Positions 1-6,575 of a DNA stretch of 13,782 nt are shown piece by piece. A program made the position numbers and the translations under genes. The notes under the pieces are model-generated. The model made no database searches and was not told where the DNA came from. It was given only the letters and a program-made list of their open reading frames with translations. Within the stretch, counting starts at the first letter, position 1. Each line of letters starts with the position of its first letter. Origin of the DNA: Mariprofundus sp. (lineage in GTDB: Bacteria; Pseudomonadota; Zetaproteobacteria; Mariprofundales; Mariprofundaceae). Location: the NCBI GenBank assembly GCA_021772845.1, contig JAJFLF010000217.1, positions 1 to 13,782 of the forward strand, read 5' to 3'.

Positions 1-838
1 GATGGATGCACCACCAGAGCATGAGGATGTCGCACCTTTTTTGGCCGTCCGCGCATGGTTTGAACGGGCAGGCTTGCGTGTATCAAGCTTAAGAGCCGAA
101 GATCAGGTTCTAGGCTTTCTGCTCATGGAAGACTTTGGAGATCACACCTGGGCTAGCTTTCGTGAGTCAGGTGGAGAGATGTCTCCATTGTTTGAAGATG
201 CCCTAGCTCAACTGCATCTGCTGCAAGCCTCTCTTCCTGAGATGGAGCTACCTCTGTTTGATGTGGTCCGCATGCGTCGTGAATGTGATCTCTACCTGGA
301 TTGGTATTTGCCCAATGTGGCGGCTAAATCCCCGAGTGATACAGAACGGGATGCTTTTCATGCGGCAATTACAGAGTCATTGAACAAGCTTGAGGCACTG
401 CCTCGTGTACCGGTGCATCTGGATTACCATAGTCGTAATCTGATGTTGCCAGAGTCGGGTGTTCCACTTGGTCAGATCGATTATCAGGATGCTGTGATGG
501 GGTCTGTTACCTATGATTTGGCATCCCTGTTATATGATTGTTATCAGGATTACCCTGAACATGAACGCCTGCATTGGAGTCGGACGTTTTTCGAAACGCT
601 GCCTGCCCAATACGCGATACATTTCGATGGATTCGATAGCTGGCATGATGCTTTGCGTTTAACTGCCTTGCAGCGCCATATCAAAGCGATCGGTATTTTT
701 GCGCGTTTGTCTTACCGCGATGGTAAAACACAGTTTCTGGATGAAATTCCATTGACACGAAAACATCTGAGGGAAGAGATGGCAGCTTTGAATATCACTG
801 CCTATGATGTCCCTCTACTGTTTATCGAACCAACATAA
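1..838 (+). CDS. amgK: AmgK-like anomeric sugar kinase / aminoglycoside phosphotransferase-fold protein, 5' partial
   Basis: This is the 3' part of a COG3178-type kinase gene; the reading frame enters from outside the window. In the family, AmgK phosphorylates MurNAc/GlcNAc at the anomeric carbon in a cytoplasmic cell-wall recycling route to UDP-MurNAc. The visible 278 residues begin with MDAPPE, which normally follows an internal strand of the N-lobe, so about 50-60 residues are probably missing and the ATG at base 2 is an internal Met. Kinase motifs, counted from that Met, are the catalytic loop HLDYHSRNL (H139, D141, N146) and the metal-binding IDYQDA (D160). The closely linked murU nucleotidyltransferase, common in other genomes, is not downstream; a convergent TerB-like gene follows after 26 bases. 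The family assignment is firm. The exact substrate is inferred, since relatives act on other small molecules. Confidence 0.8.
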   Translation, partial: MDAPPEHEDVAPFLAVRAWFERAGLRVSSLRAEDQVLGFLLMEDFGDHTWASFRESGGEMSPLFEDALAQLHLLQASLPEMELPLFDVVRMRRECDLYLDWYLPNVAAKSPSDTERDAFHAAITESLNKLEALPRVPVHLDYHSRNLMLPESGVPLGQIDYQDAVMGSVTYDLASLLYDCYQDYPEHERLHWSRTFFETLPAQYAIHFDGFDSWHDALRLTALQRHIKAIGIFARLSYRDGKTQFLDEIPLTRKHLREEMAALNITAYDVPLLFIEPT

Positions 839-864
839 CGCAGTAAGAGTGAGCTGGTTCAGGA

Positions 865-1353
865 TCAGTTGTCTACCGGGGCCGGGTGCTGAAAGCGGTC
901 GGATTGATCCAGCTCCGGATACTTGTTTTCCTGCTTCTCTTTAAGTTCAGCCAATGCATCAGGAGGTACACCGATCAGTCCTGAAATGCGATTAATATAC
1001 TGCTCTTCTAGAAATGCGATATTGCCATCAGCCATCGCAACACGCCAAAGCTTGGCAAGCATGGCGGCACGTTCTTCAACATTATATTGATCAGTCACCT
1101 GCTCCACTACCTTATCAATGCGCAGGTCAGAGCGGCTGGTGTCGTTGGCTTGTTCAATCAGATTTGAGCTCTCTTCAGCTGTGAGCTCAAATTGCTCACC
1201 TAACATTTTTACGATCTCTGCATGCTCATCATCATCTATTTTTCCATCCATCGCCATCATGCCGACCATCAGCTTGGTAATCGCAAGTGTGAGTTCAGGT
1301 TTTTGCTGGGTGCCCTCTTCTCTGCGCCACCATCCTTGTATTGTTTTGAGCAT
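865..1353 (-). CDS. TerB-fold (tellurite-resistance TerB family) protein
   Basis: This is a 162-residue, all-helical cytoplasmic protein of the TerB/COG4103 type. It has two related acidic motifs, one per half: DGKIDDDE (residues 36-43) and ADGNIAFLEE (108-117). Each follows a hydrophobic helix, as in the pseudo-symmetric TerB fold where acidic residues bind metal. There is no signal peptide or membrane segment. The start at 1353 (MLKTIQGWW) is chosen because GGGAGG lies 5 bases upstream; a GTG/TTG-type extension to 1401 would add 16 poorly TerB-like residues and ignore that site. The gene stands alone, convergent with the kinase gene and divergent from the porin operon, with no other ter genes. 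Tellurite resistance is therefore not implied: single TerB-domain proteins are widespread and mostly of unknown role. Confidence 0.75.
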   Translation of the reverse strand: MLKTIQGWWRREEGTQQKPELTLAITKLMVGMMAMDGKIDDDEHAEIVKMLGEQFELTAEESSNLIEQANDTSRSDLRIDKVVEQVTDQYNVEERAAMLAKLWRVAMADGNIAFLEEQYINRISGLIGVPPDALAELKEKQENKYPELDQSDRFQHPAPVDN

Positions 1354-1358
1354 AACGA

Positions 1359-1364
1359 CCTCCC
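1359..1364 (-). promoter_or_regulatory. Ribosome binding site deciding the start of the TerB-like gene
   Basis: The minus strand reads GGGAGG followed by TCGTT-ATG in overlapping register, placing a strong Shine-Dalgarno 5 bases before the ATG at 1353. This supports the shorter protein. Confidence 0.7.
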
Positions 1365-1407
1365 ATGTTCTTTGGCGAGCTGTGTGCAGGCCAAGTGTCA
1401 ATTTATG

Positions 1408-1442
1408 GACATACTTGCAGCGTATTCAGTTGTTAAAACAAC
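1408..1442 (-). promoter_or_regulatory. Candidate promoter of the TerB-like gene with overlapping inverted repeat
   Basis: On the minus strand, TTAACA (1436-1431, 5 of 6 to the sigma70 -35 box) is followed after 17 bases by TATGTC (1413-1408, 3 of 6 to the -10 box). An inverted repeat GTTGTT-AA-AACAAC (1429-1442) overlaps the -35, the position expected for a repressor operator. The -10 match is poor, so this is a suggestion only. Confidence 0.3.
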
Positions 1443-1562
1443 GCTTTGAATGATTTGCTTGATAGGGTAAATACAAAACAACTCATGCGTGCCCTTTTGA
1501 ATAAGGTATAAGCAGATAAGATGCCAAAACGTTACTGTATTGTCTGTTTAAGATGAAGTGAT

Positions 1563-1634
1563 TTGTTAGTCGTTGCATTGATGCGACTATAGTCATAAAT
1601 ATTTTAGTACTATTGCGCTTTAGTATGCTTGCGA
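1563..1634 (+). promoter_or_regulatory. Candidate promoter/operator region of the porin operon
   Basis: TATAGT at 1588-1593 matches the -10 consensus at 5 of 6. The best -35 is TTGTTA at 1563-1568, with a long 19-base spacer, which would suit an activated promoter. A dyad TAGTCG (1567-1572) / CGACTA (1584-1589) runs into the palindrome GACTATAGTC (1585-1594). Bases 1590-1607 match the E. coli Pho-box consensus at 12 of 18, mostly in the first half-site and the AT-rich centre. A second possible -10, TAGTAT at 1621-1626, lies 13 bases beyond that match. No arrangement is proven. Confidence 0.35.
1603..1634 (+). repeat. Two 16-bp imperfect direct repeats upstream of the porin gene
   Basis: TTTAGTACTATTGCGC (1603-1618) and TTTAGTATGCTTGCGA (1619-1634) agree at 12 of 16 positions and lie head to tail. 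Both share TTTAGTA and TTGCG. Such tandem sites often bind winged-helix response regulators, but coincidence in AT-rich DNA is possible. Confidence 0.4.
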
Positions 1635-1660
1635 TTAATGTGATCACCAGTTAGTCACTT

Positions 1661-1666
1661 GGGGGG
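1661..1666 (+). promoter_or_regulatory. Ribosome binding site for the TTG start of the porin
   Basis: A GGGGGG run lies 5 bases before TTG at 1672. It supports the unusual TTG start, which also gives the only complete signal peptide in this frame. Confidence 0.5.
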
Positions 1667-1671
1667 CCGGG

Positions 1672-3126
1672 TTGATCAAAAATTACTGCTTGAGTAGCAC
1701 TTTTGTGTTGCTGCTACTGATGATGGCAACACCTGTAATCGCTGAAGACGTGCTTGGTCAGTTGCAATCGATGCAACGGCAGATTCAGGCGTTGCAGGAT
1801 GAAGTGCAGCAGAAACAGGATCAAATTGATCTCATGCGAAACAAGATTGATCAAGTGATTAAACAGCAGGAGTTACAACAATCAGAGCTTAGTCGTAGTT
1901 CTGAAGCTGTAGAACCAAATTCGCCTAAAGCAGAGCAAAGCCCATCAACAAAAGCAGCTACAGCAAAATCTGCCAAAAACATCAGTGATGATGAGGTGCT
2001 CTTTAGTGATGCCGAGGTGTTTGCCTCTGGTGAAGAGAAAGAGAGTTGGCCGGGTTGGCTGAATACCTTTAATATCAATGGTAATACAGCTTTGCGCTTT
2101 GAAGCCGGTAGTAGCAATAACCCCAATCAGCAATTTAATCAGGGTTTTACTGATACCTTTCGGCTCAGTGATTTCAATCTCGATTTTAGTTTTGAACCAA
2201 CTTCGGTATTGGATGTCAAACTGGGTCTGCAGATAAAAGAGTTGATCACCAAGAATCCCGTGCGTCAGGGTTTGAAAATCGATGATACTGGCGTATTTAA
2301 TCATCAGTTCGTGATTAAATACGCTTATGCTGATTATGAATTTAAAGAGTGGTTCAGGCTACGTTTCGGGGCATTTTTGACGCCATTTGGTGTCTATAAT
2401 GAATCACTGCATTCGGATTATGACTCCAAGATGATTGAGCGCCCTTTCTTGAGTGAAGAGATTGTGCCTGCTCCCTGGACTCAATTGGGTGTACAGCTGC
2501 ATGGTGATGCAGATATCTCTCCTGCCTGGCAATTGAATTATGCCGTCTATATGAGTAATGGGCTGGAAGCGGTGCCAGATGATAATGGCGTGCTTAAAAA
2601 CACCACTCGAATTAGTGATATGAGCCATCAGCTGGTCAGTCGTTTTAATTCGAATCGTGTCACGGGTGGTAGAGTGGGTGTGTTGGCCAATGATGGTCAA
2701 CATCATTTTGAGCTTGGTCTGTCGGCTTACCATGGTGCATGGAATCCAAACGCGACGCTGAATCTGAATATGGTAGGCAGTGATATCTGGTATCACTATA
2801 ATGGTTTGGATCTGCGTGCAGAATGGGCTCTGGCAGCTCAGGAGATGGCATTAGGAAAATACCATAATTACAGCTGGTTTACCCAGGCGGCATACCGATG
2901 GCGCTTGTATGAACCGGTTGTGCGTTTTGATCGTTTGCGTAACCGATATGCTGATACGATCGGAGCGGTGGTACCTGTTATTGATGAGCGTCATCGTTAC
3001 AGCGTTGGTATGAACCTCTATTTGGGTAAATTCTTTATTCTCAAGACCTCATATTCAGCAACTACCTTTTCCGTTCCAAGGCGACATGATCATCGATTTA
3101 TATCCGCGTTGACGGCGGGTTTTTAG
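1672..3126 (+). CDS. Outer-membrane porin (Porin_O_P-like) with N-terminal coiled coil
   Basis: This 484-residue protein is predicted to form a beta-barrel channel in the outer membrane. Residues 1-24 are a Sec signal peptide (hydrophobic core 10-18, likely cleavage at VIA|ED). Residues 27-75 are Gln/Leu-rich heptads that should form a coiled coil, probably holding a trimer together in the periplasm. A Ser/Lys/Ala-rich linker follows to about 125, and residues 130-484 show alternating strands with aromatic girdles. The chain ends in Phe, as expected for the BAM recognition signal. The barrel resembles phosphate-selective porin O/P family members, but the family name does not prove phosphate selectivity. 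The start is TTG with a G-rich ribosome binding site. The stop codon shares one base with the GTG of the next gene, so all three genes of the unit are probably co-translated. Confidence 0.75.
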   Translation: MIKNYCLSSTFVLLLLMMATPVIAEDVLGQLQSMQRQIQALQDEVQQKQDQIDLMRNKIDQVIKQQELQQSELSRSSEAVEPNSPKAEQSPSTKAATAKSAKNISDDEVLFSDAEVFASGEEKESWPGWLNTFNINGNTALRFEAGSSNNPNQQFNQGFTDTFRLSDFNLDFSFEPTSVLDVKLGLQIKELITKNPVRQGLKIDDTGVFNHQFVIKYAYADYEFKEWFRLRFGAFLTPFGVYNESLHSDYDSKMIERPFLSEEIVPAPWTQLGVQLHGDADISPAWQLNYAVYMSNGLEAVPDDNGVLKNTTRISDMSHQLVSRFNSNRVTGGRVGVLANDGQHHFELGLSAYHGAWNPNATLNLNMVGSDIWYHYNGLDLRAEWALAAQEMALGKYHNYSWFTQAAYRWRLYEPVVRFDRLRNRYADTIGAVVPVIDERHRYSVGMNLYLGKFFILKTSYSATTFSVPRRHDHRFISALTAGF

Positions 3127-4028
3127 TGAAGTCGGCGATTGCATTCAGTGCCTTGCTGCTAGCGTTTACAATCTGTGCTCAGGTAGCCAGTGCCCGAAGT
3201 GTGTTTATTATTAACAGCATAAATTGCTGTTCTTATGATGATTCCATGCGTGGTTTTGAAGCGGAGTTAGATGCAAAAGTGATTCAGTTTTGTTTGGCTG
3301 AAAATGATGACCATGATGGCCTGTTGATGACAATTCGGAAAATTGCACCGGATTTGATTGCCGCCGTTGGTACAACAGCAGCGCATTTTGCCACGCGTCA
3401 TATCGAAGATATTCCCATTGTCTATTTTATGGTGATGAATCCGGACGACGCACTGTTACAGGCAAAAAATAGCCAGGGGGTGATCCTGAATCAGAACCCC
3501 GCCCTGATGTTGGATATGTTGGCTGATTTGCATATAAATGCCCAACGTATCGGTACATTAAGTAGCGATAAGATGCAGCATACGTTTGCCATGCAGCGTT
3601 TGCAGCAGGCGGTAGAAAAAGAGGGGCTTAGCCTGAATGTTGTGTCTGTGGATGGCGCTCTTGATCGTCATGAAGCCATCAATCGCCTGGTTGCAAACAG
3701 TGATGCCATCATTTTATTGCCTGACCGGATAGCCATTACAGCAAGATCATTTCGTCGTCTGGTTGAGCTCAGTCGTGAACATCGGGTGCCTCTATTGGTG
3801 CCAACAGGATTGTTTGTGAAGTTGGGGGGATTGGCGAGTTTTAGACATGATGCTCCCGACATTGGTCGGCAAGCAGCAGCCATGGCAAATAGTATCCTTG
3901 ATGGCGATGCGGTCGAGCAGGTTGAATACCCAAGGCACAATCAGCTGGTATTAAACCGCACAACAGTAAAATGGAACCGTTTGCAATTACCACGTTCATT
4001 GCAGCTGGGAGCCAGGCTCTATGATTGA
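3126..4028 (+). CDS. Periplasmic ABC-type substrate-binding protein (PF04392/COG2984-like)
   Basis: This 300-residue protein has a signal peptide at 1-23 (cleavage near ASA|RS) and the two-lobed pattern of the ABC_sub_bind family. Typical segments are APDLIAAVGTTAAHFAT followed by DIPIVYFMVMNP (about residues 74-106), and in the second lobe SDAIILLPDRIAI and HRVPLLVPTG. Family members bind small ligands, often aromatic or amino-acid-like, or of unknown nature. Vicinal cysteines C34-C35 lie in the loop after the first strand, where family members contact ligand; C56 is also present. It starts with GTG overlapping the porin stop by one base and overlaps the histidine kinase by 8 bases. No ABC permease or ATPase is nearby, so a sensory partner role for the kinase is inferred rather than import. 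Confidence 0.75.
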   Translation: MKSAIAFSALLLAFTICAQVASARSVFIINSINCCSYDDSMRGFEAELDAKVIQFCLAENDDHDGLLMTIRKIAPDLIAAVGTTAAHFATRHIEDIPIVYFMVMNPDDALLQAKNSQGVILNQNPALMLDMLADLHINAQRIGTLSSDKMQHTFAMQRLQQAVEKEGLSLNVVSVDGALDRHEAINRLVANSDAIILLPDRIAITARSFRRLVELSREHRVPLLVPTGLFVKLGGLASFRHDAPDIGRQAAAMANSILDGDAVEQVEYPRHNQLVLNRTTVKWNRLQLPRSLQLGARLYD

Positions 4029-6495
4029 TTTTCTTGTCGGTTTGAGTCTTTCTGCAAAAGCGAAGCTTATCAATATCGCTGTTACATCGTTGACTGTAGT
4101 GCTTTTTTTGGTTCTATTGTTCACCCATCAACAGGATGTTAAGCAACAGCTTGAGCACCAGTCGCTGATGATATCAGGAGGCCTTGCTGCAACGTTTCAT
4201 GGTAAACAGGGCGTGATCGATAATGAGGTTGAGCTGTTGCGCAATAATGAAGCATTAATGGATCGTTTGCTGCAGGCTGAAATGGAAAACAATGCCAGCA
4301 CACTGCCCTTGCCAAAACAGTTGCTGGATCAGTTGAATCATGACCTGTTTCTGCTTTACGATGCAAAAAGTGTGCTGGTCGCACGTCATGGCCTGAACTA
4401 TCATGGCATACCTGCAAATCTAAGGAATAAACCTTTGCGTGGTTTCTTGCCCAGTAAAGAGGGTTTGATGTTTGTGGTTCAGGCACCTGTGATTTATGGC
4501 AAAGAGATTATGGGCTATGTCACCCTTGGTGATTTGATGAATAAAGACTCTTTGTTGGCTCTGCTTCAGGCCAGAGGAGATAGCGCTGCGATAAGATTGT
4601 TTGTGAATCATGTCGAACTACTGACAACCGATTTCACATTTACTTTTGATTCCGCCCAGCAGATCGCATTGGGAACGGAATTGAACAGCGGTCAAGATGT
4701 GACATTTACTGTTGGCCTGGATAATCAGGCCATGCGTAGTGCTAATTATAGTTTCTTTATGTGGCTGGCTTTGGCGCTGTTGTTTGGTGTTTCGGCCTGG
4801 TGGTTTTTGTATGGCCGTTTGATTGGTGATGTTGTGATTCGGCTGAACAGCATGAAAGATGATCTGGAGAAATTACAGATCGGTGATGTCTACCCCGCAC
4901 CCCGGCAAGTGACTGATGCTATTGATATGGTTGGCCGCAGCCTGCACAGCATGAGTCGGCGTTTACAAATGAAAGCAGAAAAACTGCAGCTGGAGCGCCA
5001 GACACTGCTGACGATTACCAACGCTGCTCCTATCTGGATTTGGAAAACGGATGATGCAGGGCGGTTGATTTTCACCAACAGATCAATGCGAAATATGTTG
5101 CATGTGAAAAAACCGGAAGGACGCTTGCTTAATGAGTTGATAGTGCTTGAAACTGGTGGCCAGAGCTCAGAGCTGCCAGATTGGAATGAAAGTAGTGAGG
5201 CCATCTGTAAAGTAAGAGTGGGTGAGCTTGTGCATGATATGCATGTGATTATGGTAAAACAGCTATCCGGCAGCGGTAAATTTATTGGGATGATTGGACT
5301 GGCCGTAGATATGACCGAGCAACACCGCGTTGAGACACACTATCGACATGCTCAAAAAATGGAGTCTCTGGGCTCTCTGGTCGGCGGCATTGCGCATAAC
5401 TTCAATAATTTGCTGGCAGGCATGCTTGGGCATTTGTATTTGGCCAGAAGTAAATCGAATGCTCAGCCCGAAATATTACCACACCTGGATAAGATGGAGC
5501 ACGCATCCTCCCGGGCTGCGGATATGGTGAAGCAACTCCTGGCTTTTGCCCATAAAGGCATGGATAAAAAGGAAACGATCAATTTAAGTTCCAGTATCGA
5601 AGATGCCTACGCTATGATTAAACCTGGCCTGCCTGCTGATATAAGTTTTGATGTTGATCTCAGTGATGAAGAGATGTGTGTATACGCGAATGATTCGGCA
5701 CTGCAGCAAGTGTTTGTGAATCTGTTGGTGAATGCCCGTGATGCGCTGGCTTCGGCTTCAAACAGACAGGTTTCAGTGAAACTGGAGCGCTGTGGCGTCG
5801 ATGATACGATGAAAAAAGAATACCCTGAACTGGGTGTGGAGTACGTCGCATGTTTGAGCGTGGAAGATCATGGCAGTGGCATCGCTGAAGCAAACCTTGA
5901 ACAGATCTTTGATCCCTTTTTTACTACCAAGGAAGTAGGCAAAGGTACGGGACTCGGACTCTCCATGTCACTTGGTACCGTAGAGTCTCATGGTGGCTGG
6001 ATTGAGGTAGATTCGGTTGTAGATAAGGGCACTATTTTCCGGGTATACCTGCCATTGACTGGTGAATTACAAAATCTGATGGATCGTTCTCAGCAGCCTC
6101 AATATGCTGGTCATGGAGAGCAGATTCTTTTGGTTGATGATGAGCTTATTTTACTGGAAGTGGGGAAAGAAATTCTTGAATCACTGGGTTATCGCGTGTT
6201 GATTGCAAATAACGGTGTGGATGCTTTGGCACTGTTTAAACAGCATACCTCCGAGTTTGACCTTGTTATCAGTGACGTTGTGATGCCACTTATGGGTGGT
6301 GTTGAGTTGTGTAAACAGATCAAAACGTTGAATGCGAAGATACCAGTGATACTTATCAGTGGTTATCATAAGGATGGACTAGGGCTGGATGATTCCAGTG
6401 TGAGCTGTGATGGAGTGCTGGGTAAACCTTACCATGTTGAATCGGTTAGCCGTTTATTGTCCCAGGTGTTGTCCGTCGATAAGGGTAAGATGTAG
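4021..6495 (+). CDS. Membrane hybrid sensor histidine kinase with C-terminal receiver domain
   Basis: This 824-residue inner-membrane signalling kinase has TM1 at about 14-36, a Cache-like periplasmic sensor at 37-242 and TM2 at about 243-265. A degenerate HAMP (266-316) and a PAS domain (about 325-435) follow. The HisKA domain has phospho-acceptor H459 in GGIAHNFNNLL. The HATPase domain has its N-box asparagine N571, G1 box EDHGSGI (D616), DPFFTT (631-636) and GKGTGLGLS (640-648). The receiver domain (about 701-815) has acidic D706/D707, phospho-acceptor D752 in ISDVVMP, S780 and K802. All catalytic residues are present, so it should be active. The H-box and ATPase style is that of kinases feeding a phosphorelay. 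Its ATG lies inside the end of the binding-protein gene (ATGATTGA overlap). No DNA-binding regulator or phosphotransfer protein is encoded beside it, so the output partner is unknown. Confidence 0.9.
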   Translation: MIDFLVGLSLSAKAKLINIAVTSLTVVLFLVLLFTHQQDVKQQLEHQSLMISGGLAATFHGKQGVIDNEVELLRNNEALMDRLLQAEMENNASTLPLPKQLLDQLNHDLFLLYDAKSVLVARHGLNYHGIPANLRNKPLRGFLPSKEGLMFVVQAPVIYGKEIMGYVTLGDLMNKDSLLALLQARGDSAAIRLFVNHVELLTTDFTFTFDSAQQIALGTELNSGQDVTFTVGLDNQAMRSANYSFFMWLALALLFGVSAWWFLYGRLIGDVVIRLNSMKDDLEKLQIGDVYPAPRQVTDAIDMVGRSLHSMSRRLQMKAEKLQLERQTLLTITNAAPIWIWKTDDAGRLIFTNRSMRNMLHVKKPEGRLLNELIVLETGGQSSELPDWNESSEAICKVRVGELVHDMHVIMVKQLSGSGKFIGMIGLAVDMTEQHRVETHYRHAQKMESLGSLVGGIAHNFNNLLAGMLGHLYLARSKSNAQPEILPHLDKMEHASSRAADMVKQLLAFAHKGMDKKETINLSSSIEDAYAMIKPGLPADISFDVDLSDEEMCVYANDSALQQVFVNLLVNARDALASASNRQVSVKLERCGVDDTMKKEYPELGVEYVACLSVEDHGSGIAEANLEQIFDPFFTTKEVGKGTGLGLSMSLGTVESHGGWIEVDSVVDKGTIFRVYLPLTGELQNLMDRSQQPQYAGHGEQILLVDDELILLEVGKEILESLGYRVLIANNGVDALALFKQHTSEFDLVISDVVMPLMGGVELCKQIKTLNAKIPVILISGYHKDGLGLDDSSVSCDGVLGKPYHVESVSRLLSQVLSVDKGKM

Positions 6496-6533
6496 AGGCA
6501 TAGTGTGGTAAACTTGTTTGCCTCTTTTTGTTT
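6494..6533 (+). terminator. Rho-independent terminator after the histidine kinase gene
   Basis: AGAGGCA (6494-6500) pairs with TGCCTCT (6519-6525) to give a 7-bp stem, and TTTTTGTTT (6525-6533) follows directly. The left arm overlaps the kinase stop codon. It separates the sensory operon from slyD. Confidence 0.7.
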
Positions 6534-6575
6534 GCGAGTGTTCAGCAATTATTTGATTTATTTCAGGAGAAGCAC

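Larger units (their letters stand above)
1354..1671. other. Divergent intergenic region, 318 bp
   Basis: This non-coding stretch separates the divergent TerB-like gene and the porin operon, so it should hold promoters for both. It is AT-rich, particularly 1440-1640. It contains an inverted repeat at 1429-1442, a dyad plus palindrome at 1567-1594, and a pair of 16-bp imperfect direct repeats at 1603-1634. No convincing small protein or RNA gene was found. Open frames on the + strand over 1118-1453 are antisense shadows of the TerB-like gene. Confidence 0.7.

Noticed and set aside
827..860. GAACCA/TGGTTC inverted repeat between the kinase and TerB-like genes as a terminator
   Set aside because: The 6-bp arms are 22 bases apart, without a GC-rich stem or T-tract on either strand.
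865..1353. Tellurite-resistance operon
   Set aside because: Only one TerB-fold gene is present; terC, terD, terE and terZ are absent from the window.
1118..1453. Open frames on the + strand opposite the TerB-like gene
   Set aside because: They are antisense to a gene with recognised family motifs and a strong ribosome binding site; the translations have no recognisable domain.
1945..2796. Several minus-strand open frames inside the porin gene
   Set aside because: They overlap a continuous signal-peptide plus barrel protein and show no motif or ribosome binding site of note.
3126..4028. Binding protein as part of a complete ABC importer
   Set aside because: No permease or ATPase gene lies on either side; both neighbours overlap it and are a porin and a kinase. 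An importer encoded elsewhere cannot be excluded.
6528..6575. Longer SlyD start at 6528
   Set aside because: It would begin inside the T-tract of the preceding terminator, and the extra residues are unlike the family; AGGAG precedes the ATG at 6576.
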